From the NCBI GenBank assembly GCA_951213105.1, contig OX578145.1, forward strand, positions 13,026,707-13,090,706: DNA of 64,000 nt, written 5' to 3'. Of the stretch, positions 10,850 to 22,274 are shown in pieces (the first letter of the stretch is position 1; each line of letters opens with the position of its first letter). Origin of the DNA: Amaurobius ferox. Its lineage: Eukaryota > Arthropoda > Arachnida > Araneae > Amaurobiidae. The notes beneath the pieces are model-generated. The model was not told the DNA's origin. It did no database searches and saw only the letters and a program-made list of their open reading frames with translations. A program made the translations under genes and the position numbers.

Positions 10850-11160
10850 TATCTCAAGGTCTCAAGGACGGGGTATACGGAGTGCCCAGGAGGGGAAGAA
10901 TTCTCCCCTTTAAACTCCGAGCGAAGAGGAAAAAGAAATAAGAAGAGAAAAAAACATAAGTTAAAAGAAAAAACATCTAAGGTTTGCTTGAAGAGGGGAG
11001 GGGGGGCGATGACCGAAGTCGGGCCCTTCTCCAAGTCTTACAGAAAGGGGAAAGAGTGCTAGGGCCCAAGAAGGCACCTAGCGAGAAGAAAAAGGAAAGA
11101 AGGGGAGAAGCTGGCCCCGAAGGACGCAGGGCCTTGAACTTGAGAACAGGGGGGGGGGGG
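10850..11160 (+). repeat. Purine-rich, GC-richer tract ending in poly-G
   Basis: The plus strand is strongly biased to A and G (AGAGGAAAAAGAAATAAG and AGAGGGGAGGGGGGGCGATG), with a G run ending at 11161. Open frames here are low-complexity (repeated K, R, G, E) and differ between frames, so I do not call a gene. Such a tract could form triplex or quadruplex structure. Confidence 0.5.
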
Positions 11161-11419
11161 GTAACGTACACAACAAAAAAGGAAAACGATTCGTCGGTAA
11201 ATCCCGAACTCCTAAATGATAGGGAGGGCCACGGAGTTAGCTAAAGTTCATAGCAACAAGGGGGTTCAAATCCATTATTGTCTAACACGCGGCGCTTTTT
11301 TTGGCATCCCTCGGCGACATCCAGAAAAACATATTAGTATAAGTCATTACGAAAAAGTCCAGTTTAATTTTTCACAATCGTACCAAAATTCAAAGAGCAC
11401 AAGGGTACCGCATAAATAT

Positions 11420-11840
11420 CTAAACAATATCTTAAAATCTCTCTCTGAGCTAAACAATATCTTAAAATCTCTCTCTGAGCTAAACAATATCTTAAAATCT
11501 CTCTCTGAGCTAAACAATATCTTAAAATCTCTCTCTGAACTAAACAATATCTTAAAATCTCTCTCTGAGCTAAACAATATCTTAAAAATCTCTCTCTGAG
11601 CTAAACAATATCTTAAAATCTCTCTCTGAGCTAAACAATATCTTAAAATCTCTCTCTGAACTAAACAATATCTTAAAATCTCTCTCTGAGCTAAACAATA
11701 TCTTAAAATCTCTCTCTGAGCTAAACAATATCTTAAAATCTCTCTCTGAGCTAAACAATATCTTAAAATCTCTCTTTGAGCTAAACAATATCTTAAAATC
11801 TCTCTCTGAGCTAAACAGTATCTTAAAATCTCTCTCTGAG
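11420..11840 (+). repeat. 30-bp minisatellite, 14 units
   Basis: Fourteen near-identical units begin CTAAACAATATC and end CTCTCTCTGAG. Unit starts are 11420, 11450, 11480, 11510, 11540, 11570, 11601 and then every 30 bases to 11811. One unit has a single extra A (near 11586). The period is a multiple of three, so all frames stay open for long stretches on both strands, giving periodic 10-residue peptides that are not evidence of genes. Not a CRISPR: there are no spacers. Confidence 0.97.
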
Positions 11841-12357
11841 CCAAAGTGGATACATGCATTGCTCAAGCAAATACAAACGCCTTGCTTAATAAAGAGGATA
11901 CTTGTACTACATTACCAGTAACGTGCAACTCTGTCGAAAACATCATTTCCAATGTTAGACCTTACATTATCATGTTTGTTATATTATCAATGTTACATTA
12001 TCATGCATCGGAGGAAAGTAAATTCGGTTTGTTATGGAAATTTGTTATTGGAGAAAATTAATTATTCGGAGAATCATTATGAATTAGACGCACGTAGAAG
12101 ATTTTTTAGATATCAACACAGTAATTCGTAAAATTAATTTTCCTATTGTATCTGTTTTCATGTTTAGAGCATGTATAGTTAGTCGGCAAAGCCTGCATCA
12201 TAAATATACACAACTTGTAAAGATGTTGATAAAGTTATACATAAATATTTGCAATTCATATTTCCAAGGAAATATTTTAAGCATGTTTTGGTATTCCCTT
12301 ACTGAAAATGATCAGATTTCTTTTAATCCGAAGGAATCCAGGGCCAGCAGTAAGTAA
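11841..12357. other. No gene seen
   Basis: Unique sequence of moderate AT content. Short open frames at 11846-12061 and 12160-12357 have no recognisable domain. Confidence 0.5.
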
Positions 12358-12760
12358 TCTATATACACAAAATTGAAAAATTGTCTGTCTGTATGTATGT
12401 ATGTATATTTGTCTTATCATCACTGGAAAAGGGCTGAACCGAATTTGATGAAATTTTGTGGGTTGGCTTGGAATATCACCACTTAAAATTTAGTCCATGT
12501 TTCGATTTTGTATGACCAAAGATTCTGTAGATATTAAATAAAAACGCACAGTTAAACCTTCCATAGACATAGCATTATGCAGACGATATTTTCCCCAGAA
12601 AAATTTATTAGAAGAAAATGATATAATGTCTCTTAGCAACTGGTTTAAATCCAGTGTGTTCATGCGCAGACGATTTTTTATTAAATCTCCAATTTAAATA
12701 ATAAAAAAAAATGTAAATGAAGTAAATTTTATCGAAATTATATTTTTGACTGGATAATAA

Positions 12761-13485
12761 CACTGGGTTCCAAAAGTTAAGCAGTGACGGTTAAATCAAT
12801 AAAAATTGAAAAATATAGCTTTGATTAACTCAAAATTGTACATGAAGATAGCAAATGTGATTATCATTTAAAGGAAACAAGAATTTTGCACAAAGTTGAA
12901 AAAAAAAGATTTACTTTTCGTAAGTTATATGATGACGTTACAATTGGGTCAATAACAAAATGATGTTTAAAGGCAAACAAACCAAACCAAACTAACATTA
13001 ATATGGTATGTGACCACCACAGATCTTCACACAAACTTTACAACGATTTTCCATGCTTTCAATGAGGTGATCAACCATCACAGATGCGAGCAATGGCCAT
13101 TCTTCCAATAGGGCAGCTTCCAGCTCTCTGAGACTGACTGGAGGAGGTAAACGTGCAGAGACAGCACGCCCGAAGGCATCCCAAAGGTTTTTAATGGGAT
13201 TAAGGTCGGGGAAATACAGCGGCCACTCCATACGAGAAATGCCTTCATTTTCCAGGTATTCGTCAACGATGTTAGCTCGATGGGAACGGGAATTATCGTC
13301 CATAAGCAGGAAATCAGGACCAACTGCTGCAGCGTAAAGTCTCGCAATGGAATCTAGGACGTCATCCCGATACCGCGCAGTCGTCACAGAACTGCCTACC
13401 TTCATATACAATTTTGAGTTAATCAAAGCTTTATTTTTCATTTTTGTTGATTTCACCGTCCGTGCTTAACTTTTGGAAGCCAGTG
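12761..13485 (-). mobile_element. Internally deleted Tc1-type transposon, 725 bp
   Basis: Terminal inverted repeats of about 87 bases, 12761-12847 and 13400-13485, both reading inward CACTGGNTTCCAAAAGTTAA. They enclose the 3' part of a Tc1-like transposase on the minus strand. It sits inside a family-D element. An expected TA duplication is not clean at the outer ends. It lacks the front of the transposase, so it cannot move on its own. Confidence 0.9.
12998..13399 (-). pseudogene. Tc1-like transposase, C-terminal half
   Basis: Open for about 130 transposase residues, ending ICGGHIPY. The DDE-domain block MDDNSRSHRANIVDEYLE holds the second catalytic aspartate. The third-residue motif reads NPIKNLWDAFG where working relatives have NPIENLWD, so the catalytic glutamate is changed to lysine. 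The helix-turn-helix DNA-binding half and the first aspartate are absent because of the internal deletion. The nominal start codon at 13456 lies inside the right inverted repeat and is not a real start. In this superfamily the enzyme cuts at TIR ends and inserts at TA. The remnant is dead by two independent lesions although its frame is uninterrupted, suggesting fairly recent deletion. Confidence 0.88.
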
Positions 13486-14588
13486 CAGCACAGTCATACA
13501 TACCTTCCCATGCAATTTCAGTGCTTTCATTTTAACATATATTGGAATAAATTACGGCCTTCAAGTATAAAGATAATTGATATTTTCACTTTATCACGTC
13601 ATCTGTTGTATTTTGGCAAGAATTTTTGAAATTCATATATTGTAGTACCGGTAATTTTCTACTAATACCTACATATTCTATTATTCGGGAATATAAGTAG
13701 TGCGGGCATATCTTTCGATACAATTTTAGTGCTTGTATTTTCGCATATATTGATTCAATTTCATATTTTTTGCAAATTTATTTACCAACGGGACCAGATT
13801 TTTTTATTCTTCAGATTTGCCTGTGAAGATAATTTTTGTATTGCGAATTAAAGATTCTTAAACTTCTTTTTATGAACATTAATATAAATATTTTAATAGA
13901 ATGTTTTGAATAGCAATGTCATTTTGAATAGAATATGAATTTGCGCATGATTGTAAATTTTATATTTCTTTATATTATATTTTCCGTACGAAGAACGGCT
14001 AGGTAGTACGGGTAATCTTCTACTAAATACATGGGTATATTTTCTAATCTACAAGAATGTAAGTAATAGAGGTGTATCCTCCCATACAATTTTAGCACTT
14101 TCATTTTGGCATATACTGGTATTCATTACGGCCTTTAGGTTTAAAAATTAAGAGGGTTACTGATATTTTCAATTTATTTCGTTATCTGTTATTTTTTGGC
14201 AAATATATTTAAAACTCATATATTGTAGACGGTTAATCTTCTACTGATACACAGGTATATATTATATTTTCTTATATTCGAGAATATAAGCAGTAGGGGT
14301 ATATCTTCGCATACAACTTTAGCGCTTTTATTTTGGCATATATTGATTTAATTTTATATATTTTTGTAAATTTGTTTACAAGCGGAACCAGGATATTTTA
14401 TTCGTCAGATCTTCTTGGAAAGATAATTTTGTATAGTAAAAACAGAGATTCTTAAATTTCATTTTAGGAGCATTAATTTAAATATTTTAATAGAATTCTT
14501 TGAATAACAATAAGAATTTGCACATGATTGTGAATTTTAAGTATCTTTTATATTATATACTCCGTACGAAGAACGGGTATGCTGCTAG

Positions 14589-14924
14589 TATATATATATA
14601 TCCGTGTACTTCCAAACCAAAAATGGTTGTAACAGGAAATTGGAACTCCTATCATGACATGCTCCATCCATCATATAACTTTACTTGGCCTGGCACATAA
14701 ACCGGAAATGTTTCCAGCAAGGCAATCTAAGAATAAATGCATGTTTCATAATTTATCGTCCTCAGAAAATGTTTCCAACAGTCTATGTTTATGTATAAAA
14801 ACATAAGAAATGATTTTAAAATTAAATAATTTGTATTCAGAGGGCATAGCCATAACTTCCAAATAATTCAATAAATGTAAAAGATAATTTTAAAAACACT
14901 GTCAATCTTTGACAAATGTAAGAC

Positions 14925-14993
<69 letters not shown>

Positions 14994-16728
14994 TTTGAAG
15001 ATCCAATGAAAGAATAGAGAAGTATCAACTAAAACAACTCAACATTAAAAAATGCCTTATAAATAAAAGTATCAAACACAGAATCATCAATCAAGTGGAA
15101 AATAAAATGCAAACCTCTAGTCATCAATCTGAAGACAAGCAAAAAACATCAATGGAAAGGAATCGATAAAATAAAATCAAATAAAATCCAAGCATAAAAG
15201 ATTTACACGTGAACAAGCCCTAGGCCTAATAATGAATTGCTCATTTCGATAAAACTCTTTAACAAGTCCAAGTATTTAAAAAAAAATGAACACAAAATGC
15301 ATGTTTCTAATATCAGTGATAGATTATGTCTATAAACACTGAAAACTTTAGCGTGTTTCTTTTAGTATGCTTCAGCATTTATGACACACACACACACACA
15401 TATATATATAACATGCTTTGAATTTTGAAACATGCGTGAATTTTCGAGAAAACTATACTTTTTCTATTCAAAAGTACGAGAATGTGTGAAATAATTTTGA
15501 CTTTCATTGGAAAGGTTAATCTGTAACTAAGTAATCATCTAGTCTAATCATTAATGGTACATATAAATAATCATTCATGGTACTCAAGGCCTACAAATGT
15601 GCGTACAAATAGATAAAAATTAAAGCAGTCGTAGTATAGCACACATAACTTGCATAGTGTTGAGTTAGCTTTAGGTGGAGTATATAATTTTGTTAATAAC
15701 CGAGCACCGTTGATGCATTCACTTTGATTCACATGCTAGGGACCGATAAGTGGGAGACATTTTGTTACGAAACACGTTGCCCTGTAGTACGAGACTGACA
15801 TTATTCTCTTGGAACCTACAGTTTGAAATTGATTCTAAACAACTACGAACATCCAAATATACTCAGGGCTGCACTCTCGTAAATGAAGTATACTAATTGA
15901 ACAACTAACTCATTGAAACACAAATGCTGCAATGATAAAGATGACTTTACTTAAGAGCAATGGTATTTGGTAATTTTGGTTATTTCGTTGATGTTTACAA
16001 CATTCAGTACTGTTTAAATAAGTACGATAACATGATAATGACAGAGCTCGTTCTAGCTTTATGAAAATGTCAAATGATTTGCTGCGGCATATTTCACAAT
16101 AACATCGCTCATATGATGATATCATAATGATATATAATGATATCATATCGCTTAATCCGATTAAGTGCATTTAAAATCTTATAATATCACTTTCTCTTGA
16201 ACTCAGTTTTTAAAATCTTCAATGCCATCTCACTCAGTAGGCAGTTTCGTTTTCTAATTTTTTTCTAATCGCCGCTATTTTAATTTCATTTTGCATTTTT
16301 TGCACATTGCTAGATTTCACCCTGCACCCTTCAAATGTTAACACGCTATATTTAGTTTAAAGTAACATCCTATAAAGCTTTTAGTATTGCTTTCAAAATG
16401 CATGAAAGTGGTTATTCAAAACAAAAACATATTACTGAATTTAAAAATCGTAAACTCTTGTACAACAGACAATTACTTTCACCAAATCAGCCTGATTGAA
16501 TATAAAATTAATACATGCAATCCAATTGCAGGAACCAAAATCTTAAATCAACAATTTACTTAAAAGCTTTTAGTCAGATTACCATTTAAAACTTACATCA
16601 ATTACAACCCACACAATTGTTGATTGCGGAATGGATTTATTTTAGAACCTTACGTATATATGTATTGAGAAATCTCTAATTGCAATTTTTCAATTGCCAA
16701 AAATAAGTATAATTTAAATATCGTTTTT
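14589..16728. other. No gene seen; AT repeats only
   Basis: Very AT-rich. Apart from the (AT)n run at 14927-14989 and a short CA/TA run at 15384-15410, I see only a small ATGATATC-rich palindrome near 16112-16150. Open frames at 14500-14700, 14837-15028 and 15910-16170 have no family resemblance. Confidence 0.5.
14927..14989. repeat. (AT)n microsatellite
   Basis: About 31 uninterrupted TA units. Confidence 0.97.
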
Positions 16729-17995
16729 AACACTTTACAACAAAGTTGAAAAGTGTTTATGACTTTGTTCATTCTGTCTGTCTGTCTGTCCGTTAGCACG
16801 ATAACTGCCGTAAAAATGACTTAATCAAAATGAAATTTTAGTATGTTGTTCAGACGCGGTCTGTAGAACCTATGGGAATATAAATGAATAATATCACCCA
16901 ATTAGTTTTGGATTGAGCCCGGGTTGAAAAAATGAAATACATTGAGCCCTATGGGACCTATTTTTTCAAACATTTTTTAAGCGGATTTAAAATTCACAAA
17001 TTGCTTCGAAAATTTTAGGTAATATTCAAATTGTTCCATAAAATATATAAAAAAAAATTCAGCGAAATATATTCAGTAGTTTTATAAATAAAAATTAAAA
17101 TAATAATTACACTTCTTATATGAAACGATCACGTGACCATGATATGAAACGATCACATGACCCACTTCAAAATGATATATGGCATGCATCTTGTTTCAAA
17201 ATCGTGATTTTTTCAAGTTCTTTTTAATTCATATTGAGTGTTGTATCCGTCCTAAAACTACTTTATTTTTGCTTAAATTCTGTGCATCTACATACTGAAA
17301 CAACGCAATGACAATAAATTTGAGTTTAAATGCTCATCTAAATTTGATTATTTCTACAACTAAGCCTATTTTTCACCTATGTAAAAGGTAAACAGCAAAA
17401 TATATAGAATGAGTTGTATTAGAATTCCTGTATTTTTTTAACACAAAATAATTTAGTCCATGGAGTCTGCATGGCTGATATGAATGAAATATTAATTGAT
17501 TTCATATAGAGTTTAATTTTTTGTAGCTCCATGGTCTTAAACAAAATGTTTAAATAAAATAAATTATTATAGTATTGTGATGAATGAAATGAATGGGAGA
17601 AAGTTATGAATGAAATCCTGTTTTTATAGAGAGATCCAGGCGTGTTATTTTTTCTATGACGTCATTTGAATTAATTTCAGTTGTTTCGATGAAGTTTTCA
17701 AATATAATAAATTATCGTAGTATTATGATAATTCTAAAACTATTACCGAGGAATGTATAACATTTTAGAGATGTTTAAACCAGGCAATTTATATTTCACT
17801 GCCGTCATTTGAATGAAGTTCATTTTTTTCGATGAAGGTTTAAGTTTTCAAATATAATAAATTAATGCAGTATTGTGATAAGTTTCAAACTATTACCGAG
17901 GAATGTATTGCATTTTAGACTTGTTTAAATAAAATTGCATTGAAGTTGGAAAGTGTTTCATAATCAATGCTTTAAGCATGATTGATCTTTCTTGT
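16729..17995 (+). mobile_element. Family E element, complete copy
   Basis: The 5' end AACACTTTACAAC forms a hairpin with GTTGAAAAGTGTT. Next come a CTGT tetranucleotide tract (16771-16789) and ACGATAACTGCC. The 3' end carries the inverse motif GTTGGAAAGTGTTT about 40 bases from the border, then a stem-loop centred on GCTTTAAGC, then TTTCTTGT. A reverse copy lies at 60598-61889 and fragments at 1-226 and 757-2010. Terminal repeat at one side, subterminal repeat plus stem-loop at the other and a microsatellite inside is the layout of Helentron-related HINE/DINE-1 elements; the superfamily is inference. Non-coding. Confidence 0.85.
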
Positions 17996-18941
17996 TAATA
18001 CATAAATATCTTTCTGTGGTACTCTTAATATTTATTTTCTAACTCTGAAATTTTATTTATGTTAAATCGTATGGTTAATTTAATAATGTTCTTTTGTTGG
18101 CATTTTAAGATTTAAACTTTTAATTGCATGCACATTCAATTTAATTCACAATAAGTATAAACAGTAGAGTAAACTAGTAAAAAGCCAGGCTTTGAATGGA
18201 GTCATGTATATGAAGTATGCGAGCTATGAAAGATTTCAAATTAAAGCTCAATTTAACAAATAAATTATGAAATTAGAAGTACAAAAAAATAATTTCTATA
18301 TTTGAGAATGCTAATATAAAAGAGCATAAGTTTAAATTTAATTTAAGAATAATTATAAAAAAGAAATATAAAATTATAAAGTATAATATAATATAATAAA
18401 GTATAATAAAATAATATAATAAACTATAAAAAGTAAATATCAATATTTGAGAAGAATCTTAATACTAAAGAGCATGTAAGTTTCTAGAATTTAAATATTA
18501 AATAAAAAAATAGAATACCGGAAAACAAAGAAATCGAAGTAACACATTTAAATCGCAAAAACAAATTTAATATACAAGAGATTTAATATACAAAAACGTA
18601 ATTAATATAAATCACAATGCCTGAAAGTGTATACGCTTTGATTAGCTGTTTTAAAGTTGTTTACTTGTTATTTGTAGGCAGTGTAGAGAGTATGGCTGGT
18701 TTAACAATGGGCGTTTATCCTGTTGCAGTTCGTTTTGACAATTAAAATTGGAATTCTGGAAATCTGCGTGCCATTTCACGTATGTAGGCAAATTTTCATC
18801 TTCCTACCTATTGTAGTTTTCGAGTCAAAGGGATCACAAAATTTAGGCGAATGTTGATTTCGCTTCGTTAAGAATGCAGAAGGGATTTCGCTTCGCTCGT
18901 CAATAATTGATAAGAAACCATTAAAAATACGGAATTTTTAT
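17996..18941. other. No gene seen
   Basis: Extremely AT-rich to 18600, then mixed. A TTTGTAG acceptor-like site near 18678 is followed by ATGGCTGGTTTAACAATGG, but the frame stops after 13 codons. Confidence 0.45.
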
Positions 18942-19477
18942 TTAACACTTAATCAACAGGCGGCGGTTTTATTGCCTATATGGAAAAGACCGGCTTAACT
19001 TTAGTGCATATTCTCGCCTAATACCGGCTCGGGTTTGCTTATCGTGTGAAATATTGCCGCTGTAATTGCGAATGATAGTTTTGTATACTCACTATCGTCA
19101 CAGTAATTGCTGCTATCATTGCTCAAAGAACAATTAGAACACTCTGACGAAGAATCTAGAAAAATCCTTTGCTTTCATTATCAGATTCTTTTGTGTGGGT
19201 TTTGGATCAAGAAAACTAAACTTTATTCAAATTCACAAGGACACGTGGCCAACACTCACGCCGTCTTAAATACACTCATGAAACTGCACAAGTACACTTT
19301 AAAAGTTACTGCTAAGAACAGCATTTGCCAAAGCCTATTAATCGGCTCGCGATTGATAAGCTTTGGCGCCTAAACGCCTATTTTTAGGCTTGTGGTAAAT
19401 AAGCCTTGGCATCAAGCGGTAAATAATCGTTGGCATCAAAAAGCCTATTTTTAGGTTTGCGGCAGATAAAGTGCTAA
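18942..19477 (-). mobile_element. Candidate piggyBac-type fragment with TTAA edge
   Basis: The left edge reads TTAACACTTAATC. The right edge, reversed, reads TTTTAGCACTTTATC, i.e. a similar terminus with a decayed TTAA. Inside, 19370-19470 repeats GCCTATTTTTAGG(C/T)TTG(C/T)GG and GGCATCAA. On the minus strand 19001-19174 is open for 58 codons and is rich in Ser/Asp (LDSSSECSNCSLSNDSS), like the acidic N-terminus of piggyBac transposases. No catalytic domain. Could be chance. Confidence 0.35.
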
Positions 19478-19521
19478 AATCAGTTATATTCTTACATAGT
19501 AAAACAGTAAATTACTTACAG

Positions 19522-19612
19522 GAAAATGGTCACGTTGTCGGAAATTTCAAATTTGACTGGCTTTAGAGCTTTGCCAAGTACAGCTTTCCAGTCAGTTTCT
19601 AAGAATAAAACT
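19522..19612 (+). CDS. Possible first coding exon of an unidentified gene
   Basis: Preceded by an acceptor-like AATTACTTACAG and followed by a donor GTATGT. The segment starts GAAAATGG, a favourable start context, with ATG at 19526. It is open for 29 codons to the donor, beginning MVTLSEISNLTGFRALPSTA and ending in phase 0. I do not recognise the protein. The first residues have no acidic run and several Ser/Thr/Arg, so a mitochondrial leader is conceivable but unproven. If the segment continues past the donor it stops after about 20 more codons. The polypyrimidine tract is weak, so this could be chance. The only other exon-like segment in the window (47398-47505) is on the same strand and phase-compatible. 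Confidence 0.3.
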
Positions 19613-21009
19613 GTATGTATTTATGATAATTACAACACATATTACAAATCTTACATTATTACTCAGCTAGAACATTAAAACTTAGAGGAACAACTTGAAA
19701 GTTTCTGTGTTGAAAACAAGGATAACCGGTTTAAATACGGTTGGTTTAATAATGTTATACAATCATACATAAAAAAAAAATCTGTATCTTTTAGATTCGC
19801 AAATTTATATTTCTGAATTTTAATTCTCAGTACTCGACGGCCATATGTCTGTAAAGAGACAGTTGCTTGAATTCTCAGTTCCCAAGGTGGGTGAGACTTA
19901 CTGTCTATAATCTTGCTACTTTGTTCTTAATTCATTTTGTACTGTTTTTCATGATTTTTTAAAATCTGTATAAAAAAACCCTATCGACTTTATAAAAACA
20001 TCCGATGTCTGGAGGATTTCGAAACTTATCTGTCTCCCATTATAAAAAAAAAAATCAATGTTTTTTAAAATTTATTTATTTATATTTTTTTGGCAGAAAG
20101 AGATGTGTTTTCTTTCGGACCTCTACTTTTACTTTCAGAAAAAGGTTTTTTTTTACAAACCCATCAAAATGTTTCGAATTTCTGAAAGTTTCGGGACCAT
20201 TTCCGGTTTGATAGCTACGTTTTAAAAAGAAAAAACCGCGAGAGAATAAGTAGGGGCGTCAGAAAAATGGCTACATATACGTATACTTACATACAATTTG
20301 TTTTTAGCAGTATAGATAAAGTTTACATAGCAGTATTGTTTTCGTACATAGCAGTATTGTTTACACCCTCAATTGGGTTCAATTTCCTCTGCGATTGAAA
20401 TTTATTTTTTACTTCTGCGTACGTCACCGTTATGTAAGGGGGGGGGGGGGAGGCACATTGGAAAAAAATAGTTTTTCCCATAATTTATTAGGTTTTTTTA
20501 TCGGTTATTTCAAATATCGGTTATAACTAATATTTTCAACCGTCGCTTGCGGCTTTGAATATAGAAATCATGACCACTATATTTCAAAAGATAAGAAGTC
20601 GATCTCCAATCCAATTATATATCTCTGTAGAGCTTTCAAAAGACTATAAATTATTTCGTTACTATTCATAGTTAGCTCTTTTAGTTTTTGAAATATGACA
20701 ATTGCAAACTCTAGATACGGAAAATTTACAAACTTTTACAACTTAACAAGACAATTGCTCGAAAAGTATATAAGTTTTTAAAAGCAAATTACTGACCTAG
20801 AAACTAGATTTCCCATTGAATGTTTTTGTCGCTTACTGTTGATATCTATTTTTTATAATTTAGAAGATATTTTGAGTGAAAATAAACAAAAAGCAGCAAA
20901 AACTCGCTCAAATAAAACCTTTTTTGTTTTCGACAAAAAGTTTAAAATAATAAAATATTGAAAAATACGTTTTATTATAAAAAACGATGGGAGCAAGAAG
21001 ACATCTTAG
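19613..21009. other. No gene seen
   Basis: AT-rich, with a 13-base G run at 20438-20450. The open frame at 20005-20211 is low-complexity. Confidence 0.5.
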
Positions 21010-21905
21010 CAAGTGGTAAATACACCCCTGGCAGCTTTACAAGTCAATATTCGGTGCGACATAGAAACAATTAAGTTGTTTATGTCTCCCTGAGGAAGAT
21101 TCTGCAATACAAGTTGCAACTGGTCAGCTCATTCAGTTGTTTTCTGATAAGGCTGCAATTGCCGTATCAGCATGTCCCAGACGTGTTCAATTGCTGATAG
21201 GTCTGGGGACCTGGATGAATATGGGTGGGTATTATATCCTCGAAGACATTGTTGAGAAAGTCCTGTAGCATTTGACCGAGCGTTGTCTTGTTGGTAAATG
21301 GAATCTGGGTGCATTGACAGCATAGGCAGAACAATTGGTAGTAGAATATCTTCGATTGTACAAGAGAGCTGTCAGATTGGTTTGCAACACAACTAGAGGT
21401 GATCTGCTGTCCCACGAGATGGTTCTCCAGACTGTCACATTACGTGTAATAGCCGTGTGCCGCTCGACAATAAATGCGAAATCAGAACGCTGGCCAGTCC
21501 TCTACACACGTATGCGACAGTCATCAACACTGAGAGAGAAGCGGGATTCGCAGCTAAAAACAACATGCCTCTATTTGGACCCCGTCCAGGCTGGCCGAAC
21601 GCGGCACTAATCCAGACGGGTTTGCCTATGTTGAGGGGTCAGTTGTAGGCGCCTTAATGGACGCCGACACCTAATTCTCTCTTCTCCCAGTCGTCTCTGG
21701 ATCGTATCTCTTGATACCTGATGCATGGAAGATGGCAAATGCCTTCGATTGGTTGATAGCGACACCATTGGTGTGGATGTGGCTCCTGTCCTGCCTGCAC
21801 GATCCTCTTAAGCAGTTGTCTGTCTGGGGACGTCCTGAGCCTTTTCGGCGGTTCATGTGTCTTCTCTGATCTACTGTCGCCAACACCTAGTTTCTACCAT
21901 ATAGC
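21010..21905 (-). pseudogene. Tc1-like transposase pseudogene
   Basis: On the minus strand in order: RRKGSGRPQTD (21880-21800, the basic linker after the helix-turn-helix), then around 21440-21370 TVWRTISWDSRSPLVVLQTN (the strand carrying the first catalytic aspartate region), then YQQDNARSNATG at 21300-21265 (second aspartate) and RSPDLSAIEHVWDMLIRQLQ at 21225-21160 (third catalytic residue, Glu kept). The tail continues past a stop to SHRILTCKA near 21050. The pieces fall in three frames with several stops, so it is dead. Closest relative in the window is the plus-strand copy at 62445-63010, which shares ISWDSR(S/F)PLV. Confidence 0.85.
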
Positions 21906-22274
21906 TCCGACCAAGATGGCGACTGATATATCTGTTGGACCAACCAGCTTTCCTTAGGCCTGTGATGCGACCTCGCTCGAAACCCGATAATTGCTCGTAG
22001 TGCTGCTAAGTACGTCTCAAAGGCATCTTTATACACAACTTGCAGTATCAATGCAGATAATCCAGTTCCAATTTCCCGAGAGTGAGAACACCGGTTGCTT
22101 TAAATGCTGCACGATGTGTTGTTCCAGCATGCATTGTATGAGCCCTATAACATCATTGGTGCTGACAGTTTGATCATTTGTGCATAACTCTTAAAACAAC
22201 ATTTGCATGCAGAGTTTCGCGGCTGTAGCTCAATTTTTCATGGATGCATATATGTTTCTGCAACATCAGCGTGT

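Larger units (their letters stand above)
12358..14588 (-). mobile_element. Family D element, reverse, split by a Tc1 element
   Basis: The reverse-complement head CCGTTCTTCGTACGG lies at about 14558-14575. The tail, read in reverse as ATCTATATACACAAAATTG followed by a CTGT/ATGT tetranucleotide tract, lies at 12358-12410. After removing the Tc1 insertion at 12761-13485 the copy is about 1.5 kb. A second head-like stretch (TCCGTACGAAGAACGG) at 13982-13997 shows the copy is a near tandem of two diverged units. No protein. Confidence 0.8.

Noticed and set aside
11420..11840. CRISPR array
   Set aside because: Units are directly adjacent with no variable spacers, and the context is eukaryotic.
11347..11859. 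Long reverse frame with ten-residue peptide repeats, and its companions on both strands
   Set aside because: Entirely produced by a 30-bp tandem repeat whose period is a multiple of three; several frames are equally open.
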